A stretch of DNA of 64,000 nt from Burkholderia humptydooensis (GCF_001513745.1 NZ_CP013380.1:620001-684000); one strand, 5' to 3'. Shown: positions 51,571 to 61,281, counted from the first letter of the stretch. The notes: generated from the letters alone by a model not told the origin. Numbers and translations are program-made.

Positions 51571-51896
51571 GCGAAATTACCCGACGATAAAAAAAGGCGC
51601 GCCCATCGCGGGCGCGCCGTCGAGCATGGCGGAGAAAGCGCCTTCCCGAAGCCGACGACGCCACCCTTGGGCCGCAAGAGGCGGCGAGGAGGCAGAAACC
51701 CGCCGCAGTTGACGTCGTCATGGCAATCTTAACTCATGTAAGCAATTTTTAGCTTAAAAAAGATAAAAATAGCGCCGATGGGTGCTGTTTTATCCTTTCA
51801 TTTACCTAACGAGCATTGATTCCCGCGTGTATTAGCGCTACGCTTACGCCTTTCTTGGTCGTCAACTTATTGATTTAACAGCGGGAACCCTCGTTT
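51571..51896. other. Intergenic region between maeB and the RNase gene
   Basis: The 326 bases contain a GC hairpin with arms 51596-51604 / 51610-51618, preceded by A7. The T tract would be on the minus strand, so it fits a minus-strand terminator better than a maeB terminator. From about 51720 to 51890 the sequence becomes AT-rich (for example atttttagcttaaaaaagat near 51749). This is a likely promoter zone for the RNase gene, but no clear -35/-10 pair was picked. Confidence 0.55.
51596..51618. terminator. GC hairpin with A-tract downstream of maeB
   Basis: GGCGCGCCC (51596-51604) and GGGCGCGCC (51610-51618) form a perfect 9-bp stem with a 5-base loop. A7 lies immediately left, so a U tract is made only in minus-strand transcripts. 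Its role after the plus-strand maeB gene is uncertain. Confidence 0.5.
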
Positions 51897-52337
51897 ATGG
51901 CACGCAAGTGGCTCCGCAACGGCGCGCTCGCGTCCGTCTTCGCGATCGTCGCGATCGTCGCGATAGGCAACATCGGCGCTTCGCCGGGCAGTCTGGTTTC
52001 CGCCGCATACGCACGGGAAGCCGCCGCGGCAAACGGGGCGGCGGCGCAGGTCGACACGCTCCCCGCATCCCGATTGCCGCGCGAGGCAGCGAGCACGCTG
52101 AGCCTGATCGCCGCGGGCGGCCCCTATCCGTACGAGAAAGACGGCGCGGTATTCGGCAACTACGAACGGATCTTGCCGAAGATGCGGCGCGGCTATTACC
52201 ACGAGTACACGGTGCCGACGCCGAGGGCCCGCAACCGCGGCGCGCGGCGCATCGTCTGTGGCGGTCCCTTGAGGCGCGTCGACAATTGTTATTACACCGA
52301 CGACCACTACAACAGTTTCAAACGTATCGTTGATTGA
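51897..52337 (+). CDS. Secreted barnase-type guanyl-specific ribonuclease
   Basis: 146 residues. The N-terminal hydrophobic segment (about 8-30) acts as signal peptide or anchor, and a linker runs to about 70. The microbial RNase (barnase/RNase N1) fold follows: YPYEKDGAVFGNYERILP, then YHEYTVPTPRARNRGARRIVCGG and CYYTDDHYNSFKRI. Aligned to barnase, E103, R118 and H137 correspond to catalytic Glu73, Arg87 and His102, so the enzyme should be active. C121 and C131 could form a disulfide. The barstar-type gene begins at its stop. Being exported, it may attack RNA outside the cell or in competitors. Confidence 0.87.
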   Translation: MARKWLRNGALASVFAIVAIVAIGNIGASPGSLVSAAYAREAAAANGAAAQVDTLPASRLPREAASTLSLIAAGGPYPYEKDGAVFGNYERILPKMRRGYYHEYTVPTPRARNRGARRIVCGGPLRRVDNCYYTDDHYNSFKRIVD

Positions 52338-52344
52338 CTTCGGG

Positions 52345-52917
52345 ATGAGCGGCATGAGCGACAACACCTACGCGCGCGATACATCGGCTGCGGCGGATCT
52401 GTTCGCGGCCGGCGACGGCAACCTGTTCCAGCGCGTCATGCAGATGCGCATGACGGCGCACGCCGGCGGAGCGCCCGACGGCGCGGCCAGCCCCGGGCTT
52501 TCATCCATCGAGGAGCCTATGAGCCTTTTTGCGACCGTGCGACCGAATCTCGTGCAGTCGATCCGTGCATTCCGCGTGCAGGATCTTGCCGATGAAGCGA
52601 ATCAGCTCGGCCAGCATTTCCTGTATGCGTACTGCGGGAATGCCCAATCGAAGCAGGAAGTGCTGGAGACGATCGCGACGTCGTTCCTGTTTCCCAAGCA
52701 CTTCGGCAAGAACTACGACGCGCTGTACGATTGCCTGACGGATCTCGTCCACAAGGCGGGCGCCCAGCCCGGCTTCGTGATCGTGCTCGAGGCGCTCCCG
52801 ATCGCGCACAAGTTCGACAAGGAAGGGCGCGAGACGCTGCTCGACGTGTTCCGCGAAGCGGCGGAATTCTGGGCCGAGCGCAAGGTCGCGTTCCGCGTCT
52901 TCTACTCGTTCGCGTAA
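52345..52917 (+). CDS. Barstar-family RNase inhibitor with N-terminal extension
   Basis: 190 residues from ATG 52345; TTG 52330, ATG 52354 and an internal ATG 52519 with GAGG 5 bases before it are alternatives. The C-terminal ~100 residues are barstar-like: FLYAYCGNAQSKQEVLETIATSF, then the diagnostic LFPKHFGKNYDALYDCLTDL, then FRVFYSFA. The first ~75 residues keep strong GC3 coding bias, so they are probably translated, but they have no barstar counterpart. The gene starts within 8 bases of the RNase stop, the arrangement of a toxin with its cytoplasmic immunity protein. Confidence 0.85.
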   Translation: MSGMSDNTYARDTSAAADLFAAGDGNLFQRVMQMRMTAHAGGAPDGAASPGLSSIEEPMSLFATVRPNLVQSIRAFRVQDLADEANQLGQHFLYAYCGNAQSKQEVLETIATSFLFPKHFGKNYDALYDCLTDLVHKAGAQPGFVIVLEALPIAHKFDKEGRETLLDVFREAAEFWAERKVAFRVFYSFA

Positions 52918-52942
52918 TTCCGGGCCGCTCGGCCCGTCGAAA

Positions 52943-52965
52943 GCCCGCCTTCGCGCGGGTTTTTT
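52943..52965 (+). terminator. Terminator after the RNase-barstar pair
   Basis: CCCGC (52944-52948) and GCGGG (52955-52959) form a short GC stem followed by T6. It lies 26 bases after the barstar stop and closes the two-gene unit. Confidence 0.75.
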
Positions 52966-53137
52966 GCGTCTGCGGCCCGCCGCGGCAAGCGGGCGGCCGA
53001 AGCGCGCATTCACCCGGCAACAGTCTTTCATCACGCGCTATTTTTCGGGAAAATCGCGGTTTGGGTTTGGCCCCGTCATCGCGGCCGTCGCGCCGCCGCT
53101 CGCGGCCGGCTGACGCGCGCCTGACGGTCGCGGCGCG

Positions 53138-53905
53138 TCACCATCCGCCCCAGCGCGCGGCAAGCGCGGCGAGCACGGCCGCACCCGCCGTCTCGGTGCG
53201 CAGCACGCGCGGGCCGAGCGACAGCGCGGCGAAGCCCCGCGCGCGCGCGGCCCGCTCCTCGTCGGGCGACAGCCCGCCTTCCGGGCCGATCAGCAACGTG
53301 ACGTCGCCGGCGGGCGGCGCGTCGGGCAGCAATGCGAACGGCACGCTCGCGCGCGGCGACAGCAGCAGGCGCAGCTCGCCTTCGGCCGGCGCGGCGGGCA
53401 GCGCGTCGAGCCACGCGTCGAAGCCGCGCACCGGCGCGACATCCGGCACGCGATTGCGGCCACACTGCTCGCACGACGCGCGCACGACGCCTCGCCAGTG
53501 CGACACGCGCTTGTCCGCACGCTCGCCCGACAGCTTGACGACGCCGCGCGCGGTCGACAGCGGCGCAACCGCCGCGACGCCGAGCTCGACCGCCTTTTCG
53601 ATCACCCAGTCCATCTTGTCGCCGCCGGCGATGCCCTGCGCGAGCGTCACGCGGTACGGTGGCTCCGCTTCCACGGGCTCGAACGCGTCGATCCGGGCGA
53701 GCGCGCCGCGCCTGTCGATCTCGACGATCCGCGCGCGGTACTGGCCGCCCGTGCCGTCGAACAGCGCGAGCAAGTCGCCAGGCTGCAGCCGCAGCACCTG
53801 CGCGTGACGCGCGACGTCGACCGGCAGCGGGAGCGTGGCGTCGGCTTGCAACGCCGCGTCGACGAAAAAGCGCGGCACCGCCGCGGTCGTGGCGGCGCCG
53901 CTCAT
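53138..53905 (-). CDS. rsmE: 16S rRNA m3U1498 methyltransferase
   Basis: 255 residues. An N-terminal PUA-like domain (VPRFFVDAAL... HAQVLRLQPGD) is followed by a SPOUT methyltransferase domain with the knot motifs IGPEGGLSPDE and LGPRVLRTETAG. It methylates U1498 in the decoding site. Its start overlaps the stop of the upstream VOC gene by 4 bases. Confidence 0.95.
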   Translation of the reverse strand: MSGAATTAAVPRFFVDAALQADATLPLPVDVARHAQVLRLQPGDLLALFDGTGGQYRARIVEIDRRGALARIDAFEPVEAEPPYRVTLAQGIAGGDKMDWVIEKAVELGVAAVAPLSTARGVVKLSGERADKRVSHWRGVVRASCEQCGRNRVPDVAPVRGFDAWLDALPAAPAEGELRLLLSPRASVPFALLPDAPPAGDVTLLIGPEGGLSPDEERAARARGFAALSLGPRVLRTETAGAAVLAALAARWGGW

Positions 53906-54318
53906 GCGGCGATGCGCCGCGCGAGCGCCCAGCGGTAGCCGTCGAGATCCTCGATCTGCGCGAAGCGATCGCCCCAGAACTGGTCCTGCGGCGCGGTCAG
54001 CGATTTCGCGCCCGCGTCGAGCGCGCGGCGGTAGGTCGCATCGACGTCGTCGACGTACAGATAGAACGACTGCGGCGCGACGGCGCCCGCGCGCCGCGGC
54101 GTGCGCGCCGTCGAGCCGAACGCGCCCTCGGGCGCGAACATTACGATCAACTGGCCGCGGTACGACATCTCGACGTGCATGATCGCGCCGTCTTCGTCGA
54201 TCAAATCGCGCTTCTCGAAGCCGAACGCGTCGCTAAAGAACTGAATCGACGCCTGCGCGTTGCGCACCGTCAGATAAGGGGTCAACCAGGGCACGTCGGC
54301 CGGCCGTGGGTCGGTCAT
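53902..54318 (-). CDS. VOC-superfamily (glyoxalase-like) protein
   Basis: 138 residues with the two beta-alpha-beta-beta-beta units of the vicinal-oxygen-chelate fold (VPWLTPYLTVRNAQASIQFFSDAFGF and SFYLYVDDVDATYRRALDAGAKS). It resembles the PhnB/YdcS-like bleomycin-resistance-type proteins rather than lactoylglutathione lyase. Possible metal ligands are a histidine in IMHVEM and a glutamate in IEDLDGY. Substrate unknown. It is coupled to rsmE by a 4-base overlap. Confidence 0.85.
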   Translation of the reverse strand: MTDPRPADVPWLTPYLTVRNAQASIQFFSDAFGFEKRDLIDEDGAIMHVEMSYRGQLIVMFAPEGAFGSTARTPRRAGAVAPQSFYLYVDDVDATYRRALDAGAKSLTAPQDQFWGDRFAQIEDLDGYRWALARRIAA

Positions 54319-54357
54319 GCGGGTTCTCCTGCGGGAAAGGCGGATGCTTCGCCGAAC

Positions 54358-55215
54358 TTAGCGATGCACGCCGAGAGTATCGCGCAGCGCGTGCGGCAGC
54401 GTGAAGAGTGCGGGATGCAGCTTCGCGTCATAGAAGCGCAAGCCTTCGATGCGCCGCTCGGCGAGCCGCGCCTCGACGTCGTGCGCGAACAGCGATGCCG
54501 CGTCGAGCGCGTCGCTCGCGATCGCCATCAACCACGGCGAGCCATACAGCGGCACGTGCGCGCAAAGCGGCGCGACCACCGCGAAGCTCGCGCGCAGCCC
54601 GGCGAGCAGCGCGGCGATGCGCGCTTTGTGAAAGAGCGGCGAGCCGAGATGCAGCGACACCGCGCCCTGCGGCGTCAGGATGCGCTTCAGGCGCGCGTAG
54701 AACTCGGGCGTGTAGAGGCCCGCCGCGGGCGAGTCGGGCGGCGTCAGATCGAATACGACGAGGTCGAAGTGCTCGCACGCGTGGCCGACGTAGCGCGCGG
54801 CGTCGCCGATCACGAGCTCGACGCGCGGATCGTCGAGGGCGCCCTGGTGGACGTCGGCGAGATAGCGGCGCGCCATGTCGACGACGGCGGCATCGAGCTC
54901 CGCGACGACGATCCGCTCGATGCATGGATGCCTGAGGAGCTGGCGCGCGGCGCCGCCGTCGCCGCCGCCCAGGACGAGCGCCTTCCTCGGCGCCGGATGC
55001 GCGAGCGCGGCCGGATGCGTCATGCATTCGTGATAGACGAACTCGTCGCCGACCGACGTCATCGGCCGGCCGTCGAGCGTGAAGAGCCGCCCGAGCAGCG
55101 CCGTGTCCCAGACCTCGATCTGCTGATGCTCGGATTCGATGCGCGCGAGCCGCCGGGCGTTCGGGAAGCCGTAGGCGACGTCGGGGGTCGGGTGGAAGAG
55201 GAGAGTGGTGCTCAA
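54358..55215 (-). CDS. speE: Polyamine aminopropyltransferase (spermidine synthase)
   Basis: 285 residues if translation begins at TTG 55215 (reading MSTTLLFHPTPDVAYGF). No ATG occurs in the plausible start region, and a TATAAT hexamer on the minus strand at 55263-55258 places transcription start just upstream. No good ribosome site precedes the TTG, so the start is uncertain. The aminopropyltransferase core is complete: VYHECMTHPA, nucleotide motif VLGGGDGGAARQLLRH, VVAELDAAVVDMAR, and FDLVVFDLTPPDSPAAGLYTPEFY. It makes spermidine from putrescine and decarboxylated SAM. Confidence 0.9.
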   Translation of the reverse strand: MSTTLLFHPTPDVAYGFPNARRLARIESEHQQIEVWDTALLGRLFTLDGRPMTSVGDEFVYHECMTHPAALAHPAPRKALVLGGGDGGAARQLLRHPCIERIVVAELDAAVVDMARRYLADVHQGALDDPRVELVIGDAARYVGHACEHFDLVVFDLTPPDSPAAGLYTPEFYARLKRILTPQGAVSLHLGSPLFHKARIAALLAGLRASFAVVAPLCAHVPLYGSPWLMAIASDALDAASLFAHDVEARLAERRIEGLRFYDAKLHPALFTLPHALRDTLGVHR

Positions 55216-55479
55216 GGCGGCGGGCGCGGGTCGGGCGGGGCGGTTCCGATAGTCCGAATTATAGAGGGTGGGAAGATGGCCGAGAAACCGCACGGACGGG
55301 CGGATTCCGACAAGGCTCGCGCGAAGGGCATCTGCTAAAATGACCCGCTTTGCAACCTCGTCCGTCTGCTCGTCCGCTTTGCGTCCTGCCGGCGCCGCAC
55401 CCCGCGCCGGGAACGGTTGGCCCGCGAGCTTCGGATGCCGCCCGTGCCCCGTTTTCTCGACTCGTTCTCCGGACTCGAC

Positions 55480-57507
55480 ATGACGACTTCGTCTCCCGCC
55501 TCCACCACCCTGATGGCCAACGCGATCCGCGCGCTCGCGATGGACGCCGTCCAGCAAGCGAACTCCGGCCACCCCGGCATGCCGATGGGCATGGCCGAGA
55601 TCGGCGTCGCGCTGTGGTCGCGCCACCTGAAGCACAATCCGGCGAACCCGCATTGGGCCGACCGCGACCGCTTCGTGCTGTCGAACGGCCACGGCTCGAT
55701 GCTGCTGTACTCGCTGCTGCACCTGACGGGCTACGATCTGCCGATCGAAGAGCTGAAGAATTTCCGCCAACTGCATTCGAAGACGCCGGGCCACCCGGAA
55801 TACGGGATCACGCCGGGCGTCGAGACGACGACGGGCCCGCTCGGCCAGGGCCTCGCGAACGCGGTCGGCATGGCGCTCGGCGAAGCGCTGATGGCCGCCG
55901 AGTTCAACCGCGACGGCGCGAAGATCGTCGATCACCACACGTACGTGTTCGTCGGCGACGGCTGCCTGATGGAAGGCATCTCGCACGAGGCCTGCTCGCT
56001 CGCCGGCACGCTGAAGCTGAACAAGCTGATCGCGCTGTACGACGACAACGGCATCTCGATCGACGGCGACGTCGTCAACTGGTTCCACGACGACACGCCG
56101 AAGCGCTTCGAGGCGTACGGCTGGAACGTGATTCCGAACGTGCCCGGCCATGACGTCGACGCGATCGACGCGGCGATCGCGAAGGCGAAGGGCTCGGACA
56201 AGCCGACCCTCATCTGCTGCAAGACGCGCATCGGCAACGGCGCGGCGACCAAGGCGGGCGGCCACGACGTGCACGGCGCGCCGCTCGGCGCAGACGAGAT
56301 CGCGAAGACGCGCGACGCGCTCGGCTGGAAGTGGGCGCCGTTCGTGATCCCGCAGGAAGTCTACGCGGCGTGGGATGCGAAGGAGGCGGGCAAGCGCCGC
56401 GAAGGCGACTGGAACGCGGCGTTCGCGCAATACCGCGCGAAGTATCCGGCCGAGGCGGCCGAGTTCGAGCGCCGGATGGCGGGCAAGCTGCCGGCCGACT
56501 GGGCCGCGAAGGCCGCGGCGATCGTCGCGGGCGCGAACGAGCGCGGCGAGACGGTCGCGACCCGCAAGGCGTCGCAGCAGACGATCGAAGGGCTCGCGGC
56601 GGTGCTGCCCGAACTGCTCGGCGGCTCGGCCGACCTGACGGGCTCGAACCTCACGAACTGGAAGGCGTCGAAGGCGGTGCGCGCGAATGCGGACGGCCCG
56701 GGCGTCCAGTGGGGCAACCATATCAACTACGGCGTGCGCGAATTCGGCATGAGCGCCGCGATCAACGGCCTCGTGCTGCACGGCGGCTACAAGCCGTTCG
56801 GCGGCACGTTCCTCACGTTCTCCGACTACAGCCGCAACGCGCTGCGCGTCGCCGCGCTGATGAAGGTGCCGTCGATCTTCGTGTTCACGCACGATTCGAT
56901 CGGCCTCGGCGAAGACGGCCCGACGCACCAGTCGGTCGAGCATGTCGCGAGCCTGCGCCTGATCCCGAACCTCGACGTCTGGCGTCCGGCGGACACGGTC
57001 GAGACGGCCGTCGCGTGGACCCACGCGGTCGCGCACCAGAATCCGTCGTGCCTGATCTTCAGCCGCCAGAACCTCGCGTTCAACGCGCGCACCGACGCGC
57101 AGCTCGCGAACGTCGAGAAGGGCGGCTACGTGCTGCGCGACTGGGACGAAGAGATCGTCGCGCGCAAGATCATCCTGATCGCGACGGGCTCGGAGGTCGA
57201 GCTCGCGATGAAGGCGGTCGAGCCGCTCGCGCGGCAGGGGATCGCCGCGCGCGTCGTGTCGATGCCGTCCACCGACGTGTTCGACCGCCAGAGCGCCGAG
57301 TACCGCGAGCGCGTGCTGCCGCACGGCGTGCGCCGCGTCGCTATCGAAGCGGGCGTCACCGGTTTCTGGCGCAAGTACGTGGGCCTCGAAGGCGGCGTGG
57401 TTGGCATCGACACGTTCGGCGAGTCGGCTCCGGCTGGCGTGCTGTTCAAGCATTTCGGCTTCACCGTCGAGCACGTGGTCGAAACGGCGAAGGCGGTGCT
57501 CGCGTAA
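55480..57507 (+). CDS. tkt: Transketolase
   Basis: 675 residues, thiamine diphosphate-dependent. The conserved SGHPGMPMG (H31) lies near the N-terminus. The TPP-binding motif starts at [13 protein letters not shown] and runs to the DDNGISIDG asparagine, and the transketolase signature is in [20 protein letters not shown]. Start 55480 gives the normal length; the frame stays open to 55417. It is divergent from speE and followed 90 bases later by gapA, linking the pentose phosphate pathway with glycolysis. Confidence 0.95.
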   Translation: MTTSSPASTTLMANAIRALAMDAVQQANSGHPGMPMGMAEIGVALWSRHLKHNPANPHWADRDRFVLSNGHGSMLLYSLLHLTGYDLPIEELKNFRQLHSKTPGHPEYGITPGVETTTGPLGQGLANAVGMALGEALMAAEFNRDGAKIVDHHTYVFVGDGCLMEGISHEACSLAGTLKLNKLIALYDDNGISIDGDVVNWFHDDTPKRFEAYGWNVIPNVPGHDVDAIDAAIAKAKGSDKPTLICCKTRIGNGAATKAGGHDVHGAPLGADEIAKTRDALGWKWAPFVIPQEVYAAWDAKEAGKRREGDWNAAFAQYRAKYPAEAAEFERRMAGKLPADWAAKAAAIVAGANERGETVATRKASQQTIEGLAAVLPELLGGSADLTGSNLTNWKASKAVRANADGPGVQWGNHINYGVREFGMSAAINGLVLHGGYKPFGGTFLTFSDYSRNALRVAALMKVPSIFVFTHDSIGLGEDGPTHQSVEHVASLRLIPNLDVWRPADTVETAVAWTHAVAHQNPSCLIFSRQNLAFNARTDAQLANVEKGGYVLRDWDEEIVARKIILIATGSEVELAMKAVEPLARQGIAARVVSMPSTDVFDRQSAEYRERVLPHGVRRVAIEAGVTGFWRKYVGLEGGVVGIDTFGESAPAGVLFKHFGFTVEHVVETAKAVLA

Positions 57508-57597
57508 CCCAATCGACGCCCGGGCGGCCGTGCCCCGCGCCGGCCGGGCGCGCGTGAAGCTGCACGAAGTATTTTTTCAGCCATCAGGAGATACATC

Positions 57598-58608
57598 ATG
57601 ACGATTCGCGTTGCAATCAACGGTTACGGCCGCATCGGCCGCAACACGCTGCGCGCCTTCTACGAAAACGGCAAGAAGCACGATCTCGAGATCGTTGCGA
57701 TCAACGATCTGGGCGACGCGAAGACCAACGCGCACCTGACGCAGTACGACACCGCGCACGGCAAGTTCCCGGGTGAAGTGTCGGTCGACGGCGATTACCT
57801 CATCGTGAACGGCGACAAGATCCGCGTGCTCGCGAACCGCAACCCGGCCGAGTTGCCGTGGGGCGAGCTGGGCGTCGACGTCGTGTTGGAATGCACGGGC
57901 TTCTTCACGTCGAAGGAAAAGGCGAGCGCGCACCTCAAGGGCGGCGCGAAGAAGGTGATCATCTCGGCGCCGGGCGGCAAGGACGTCGACGCGACGGTCG
58001 TCTACGGCGTGAACCACGACGTGCTGAAGGCCGAGCACACCGTGATCTCGAACGCGTCGTGCACGACGAACTGCCTCGCGCCGCTCGTCAAGCCGCTGAA
58101 CGACAAGATCGGCCTCGAAACCGGCCTGATGACGACGATCCACGCGTACACGAACGACCAGGTGCTGACGGACGTCTACCACGAAGACCTGCGCCGCGCG
58201 CGCTCGGCGACGCACAGCCAGATCCCGACGAAGACGGGGGCGGCAGCGGCCGTCGGCCTCGTGCTGCCGGAGCTGAACGGCAAGCTCGACGGCTACGCGA
58301 TCCGCGTGCCGACCATCAACGTGTCGATCGTCGACCTGTCGTTCATCGCGAAGCGCGACACGACGGTGGCCGAAGTCAACGCGATCATGAAGGAAGCGTC
58401 GGAAGGCGCGCTGAAGGGCATCCTCGGCTACAACGACGCGCCGCTCGTGTCGATCGACTTCAACCACAACCCGGCTTCGTCGACGTTCGACGCGACGCTC
58501 ACGAAGGTGTCGGGCCGCCTCGTCAAGGTGTCGAGCTGGTACGACAACGAGTGGGGCTTCTCGAACCGCATGCTGGATACGGCGATCGCGCTCGCGAACG
58601 CGAAGTGA
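57598..58608 (+). CDS. gapA: Glyceraldehyde-3-phosphate dehydrogenase
   Basis: 336 residues. The NAD-binding start is [14 protein letters not shown], with D37 in AINDLGD indicating preference for NAD over NADP. The catalytic C155 is in [12 protein letters not shown] and H182 in TIHAYTNDQ. The [16 protein letters not shown] phosphate region is complete. AGGAGA lies 7 bases before the ATG. It is probably co-transcribed with tkt and is followed by a clear terminator. Confidence 0.97.
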   Translation: MTIRVAINGYGRIGRNTLRAFYENGKKHDLEIVAINDLGDAKTNAHLTQYDTAHGKFPGEVSVDGDYLIVNGDKIRVLANRNPAELPWGELGVDVVLECTGFFTSKEKASAHLKGGAKKVIISAPGGKDVDATVVYGVNHDVLKAEHTVISNASCTTNCLAPLVKPLNDKIGLETGLMTTIHAYTNDQVLTDVYHEDLRRARSATHSQIPTKTGAAAAVGLVLPELNGKLDGYAIRVPTINVSIVDLSFIAKRDTTVAEVNAIMKEASEGALKGILGYNDAPLVSIDFNHNPASSTFDATLTKVSGRLVKVSSWYDNEWGFSNRMLDTAIALANAK

Positions 58609-58652
58609 TCCCGCACGCGCGGGCCGCCTCGCGGCGGCCCGCGTCGCGACCG

Positions 58653-58683
58653 AGCCCGGTCCGGCTGCCTGCCGGGCTTTTTT
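58653..58683 (+). terminator. Terminator after gapA
   Basis: AGCCCGG (58653-58659) and CCGGGCT (58672-58678) form the stem, followed by a T7 run. It also separates gapA from the convergent MFS gene. Confidence 0.85.
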
Positions 58684-58710
58684 GTCGCTGCCCGCTTTTG
58701 TCGCCGCCGC

Positions 58711-59913
58711 TTATGGCGCTGCCTGTCGCCGCGCGCCGACGCGCTGCGACGCGCCCCACAGCGCGACGAGCCCGCCCGACAGGATCGCACCTGCGATGCA
58801 GACGCCGCGCCAGCCGTCAAGGCCGAACGCGGCGCCCGCCGCGCCCGAGCCGAGCGCGCCGCCGATGAAATAGCTCGTCAGATAGATCGTCGTGACGCGG
58901 CTGCGCGCGTCGCCGGCGAGCGCGTAGATCACGCTCTGGTTCGAGATGTGCAGGCCCTGCACGCCGACGTCGAGCAACAGGATGCCGACGATCAGCGCGG
59001 CGAGCGACTGCCCGCCCGCCGCGATCGGCGCGAACGACGCGAGCACCGCCGCGGCGAACAGGCCGGTCGCCGCGTTGCCGTGCCCGCGGTCGACGAGCCT
59101 TCCCGCCGAAGCCGCGGCGAGCGCGCCCACCGCGCCGACGATGCCGAACAGGCCGATCCGGCCTTCCGTATAGCCATACGGCGGCTGGCTGAGCAAAAAC
59201 GTGAGGCCCGTCCACAGCAGGCTGAAACAGGCGAATACGAGCGCGCCATATGCGCAGCGCAGCGCGATCAGCGGCTGCGTGCGCACGAGCGCGGCGAGCG
59301 ACTTCATCAGCGCCGCGTAGTCGATGCGCGCGTCGCGGCGATCCTTCGGCAGCTTCGCGGCGAGCACGCCCGCCAGCAACAGCACCATCAGCGCCGCGAT
59401 CGCGTAGACGGCGCGCCAGCCGAGCCAGTCGGCGATCGCGCCAGATGCGACGCGCGCGAGCAGAATGCCGAGCAGGAGGCCGCTCATCACGGTGCCGACT
59501 GCGCGGCCGCGCGCCGCGTCGCCGGCGAGCGACGCGGCGAACGGCACGAGCAACTGCGTCGAGCACGTGACGAAGCCGATGCACATGTTCGCCGCGATGA
59601 AGAAGCCGTAGCTCGTACTCGACGCGACCGCGACGAGCGCGACGATGTTGGCGATCAGCAGCCGCACGATCAGCGTGTGGCGATTGACGACGTCGCCGAG
59701 CGGCACGACGACGAGGAGGCTCGCCGCGTAGCCGAGCTGCGTCAGCGTGACGAGATAGCCGAGCTCGGCGGGTTTGCGCCCGAAGCTCGCGGCGATCGCC
59801 GCGAGGAGCGGCTGCGAATAGTAGAGGTTGCCGATGACGATGCCGCAGGCGCATGCGAACAGCAGCGTCATCCCGCGCGTCAGCGCGGGCGGGGTGGCGG
59901 TGACGGAATTCAT
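58711..59913 (-). CDS. MFS transporter, drug/metabolite exporter type
   Basis: 400 residues with 12 predicted membrane helices. The first is FACACGIVIGNLYYSQPLLAAIAASFG, followed by a loop motif VVPLGDVVNRHTLIVRLL, as in the MFS_1 family. It resembles the YnfM/YgaY-like exporters. The substrate is not predictable. It lies downstream of cynS on the minus strand, separated by 183 bases with tandem repeats; no promoter was found for it. Confidence 0.88.
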   Translation of the reverse strand: MNSVTATPPALTRGMTLLFACACGIVIGNLYYSQPLLAAIAASFGRKPAELGYLVTLTQLGYAASLLVVVPLGDVVNRHTLIVRLLIANIVALVAVASSTSYGFFIAANMCIGFVTCSTQLLVPFAASLAGDAARGRAVGTVMSGLLLGILLARVASGAIADWLGWRAVYAIAALMVLLLAGVLAAKLPKDRRDARIDYAALMKSLAALVRTQPLIALRCAYGALVFACFSLLWTGLTFLLSQPPYGYTEGRIGLFGIVGAVGALAAASAGRLVDRGHGNAATGLFAAAVLASFAPIAAGGQSLAALIVGILLLDVGVQGLHISNQSVIYALAGDARSRVTTIYLTSYFIGGALGSGAAGAAFGLDGWRGVCIAGAILSGGLVALWGASQRVGARRQAAP

Positions 59914-59971
59914 GAGGCGCGTGGCGAAGAAGGATGGGGGTGGAAAGAGCGAAGCGACTGAAGCGGCTCGA

Positions 59972-60007
59972 GCGAACGAAGCGAACGAAGCGAACGAAGC
60001 GAACGAA
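59972..60007. repeat. Four 9-bp tandem repeats (GCGAACGAA)
   Basis: Perfect copies lie at 59972-59980, 59981-59989, 59990-59998 and 59999-60007, in the gap between cynS and the MFS gene about 60 bases before the MFS start. Burkholderia genomes carry many such variable-number repeats, so length differences between isolates are expected. Confidence 0.85.
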
Positions 60008-60060
60008 GCGAGCGGCCGCTGGCGATGCGCGCGGCGGGCCGCGCGAAGCCGCCCGCCGGG

Positions 60061-60084
60061 TCGAGCCGCGTGTCGAGCCGCGTG
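60061..60084. repeat. 12-bp direct tandem repeat
   Basis: TCGAGCCGCGTG occurs twice in tandem (60061-60072 and 60073-60084) just after the cynS stop codon. Confidence 0.7.
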
Positions 60085-60096
60085 TCGGTGCGGCGT

Positions 60097-60567
60097 TCAG
60101 AAAGGCTTCGTCGGCAGATATTTGCTGTCGAGCGTGATGACGGCGCGCGAGCCGCCCTCCGGATCGTCGACCTTCCTGATGTCGAGCCTGAAATTGATCG
60201 CGCTGACGATGCCGTCGCCGAATTGCTCGTGAATCAGCGCCTTCAGCGTCGAGCCGTACACCTGCACGATTTCGTAGAAGCGGTAGATCGTCGGATCGGT
60301 CGGGATGCCGCCGGGGATGCTGCCGCGCACGGGGATCGTCTGCAGCAGGCGCACCGCGTCGTCGTCGAGGTCGAGCTTCGCGGCGACGGCGCGCGCGGCG
60401 TCGGCGGGCAGCGGATGCTGGCCGAGCAGCGCGGCCGTCGTGAACGCGACGCTCAGGCCGGTGCCCTCGTTGATCTGCTCGAACGTAAGGTTCTTGCGCG
60501 TCTTCGCGTCGACGATGCGCTCGGCGAGCGCATCGCGTGCGGACTGGCTATGTTGCGATTGGGTCAT
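60097..60567 (-). CDS. cynS: Cyanate hydratase (cyanase)
   Basis: 156-residue cyanase that converts cyanate and bicarbonate to ammonia and two CO2. The three catalytic residues fall exactly at the E. coli positions: R96 and E99 in YRFYEIVQ, and S122 in GIVSAINF. The N-terminal helical domain precedes the dimerising catalytic part. The carbonic anhydrase gene lies 78 bases upstream on the same strand. Confidence 0.97.
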   Translation of the reverse strand: MTQSQHSQSARDALAERIVDAKTRKNLTFEQINEGTGLSVAFTTAALLGQHPLPADAARAVAAKLDLDDDAVRLLQTIPVRGSIPGGIPTDPTIYRFYEIVQVYGSTLKALIHEQFGDGIVSAINFRLDIRKVDDPEGGSRAVITLDSKYLPTKPF

Positions 60568-60645
60568 GCGGACTCCTTGCGGTGAGGGATCGGGGAAGCG
60601 AAGGGAAATGGCGGGCGCGATGCGTGACGCGCAAGGCTTCGTGCA

Positions 60646-61281
60646 TCACGCCGCGCGCACGTGCGGATGCTCGGCGAGCGCGACGAAGCGGCCCGTCACG
60701 CTGTCGAGCGCGTCGATCGAGCCGGTTTCGATGTCGTACACCCAGCCATGCAGCGCGAGGCGTCCTTGCTCGAGCGCGAGCCGCACCGACGGATGCGTAT
60801 TGAGGTTCGCGAGTTGTGCGACGACGTTTTCTCGCACCATCGAATCGACGCGCGCCTGCTCGCTTGCGTGTTCGCGCGCTTCGTTCACGCATTTCGCGGC
60901 GTCCGCGTAGCGCAGCCAGCCGCGCACGGCGGGCAGATGGTCGAGGCACGCGCACGACGCGATCGCGTGCATCGCGCCGCAGTCGGAGTGGCCGCACACG
61001 ACGATGTCGGCCACTTCGAGCACCGCGACCGCATATTCGACGGACGCCGATACGCCGCCGGGCTGCGGGCCGAACGACGGCACGATGTTGCCCGCGTTGC
61101 GGATCACGAACAGGTCGCCGGGCTCGCGCTGCGTGACGAGTTCGGGCACGAGGCGGCTGTCCGAGCACGAGATGAAGAGGGCGCGCGGCTGCTGGCTCGT
61201 GGCGAGGCGCTTGAACAACGCCGTGCGCGGCGCAAACGCGTCGCGCTGGAACTTCAGAAACCCTTCGATGATGTCCTGCAT
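60646..61281 (-). CDS. cynT: Beta-carbonic anhydrase of the cyanate locus
   Basis: 211 residues from ATG 61281, preceded by GGAG; a longer start at 61305 is possible. The zinc ligands C39, H98 and C101 and the dyad residues D41/R43 (CSDSR, CGHSDCG) match E. coli CynT numbering. It keeps bicarbonate available to cyanase by rehydrating CO2. It is first in the cynT-cynS unit and divergent from cynR. Confidence 0.94.
   Translation of the reverse strand: MQDIIEGFLKFQRDAFAPRTALFKRLATSQQPRALFISCSDSRLVPELVTQREPGDLFVIRNAGNIVPSFGPQPGGVSASVEYAVAVLEVADIVVCGHSDCGAMHAIASCACLDHLPAVRGWLRYADAAKCVNEAREHASEQARVDSMVRENVVAQLANLNTHPSVRLALEQGRLALHGWVYDIETGSIDALDSVTGRFVALAEHPHVRAA

Noticed and set aside
54358..57474. 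A 1,038-codon minus-strand frame ending in speE
   Set aside because: The last 285 codons are speE, but the rest is antisense to tkt. A TATAAT promoter element lies between, so speE is read from TTG 55215 rather than as a fusion.
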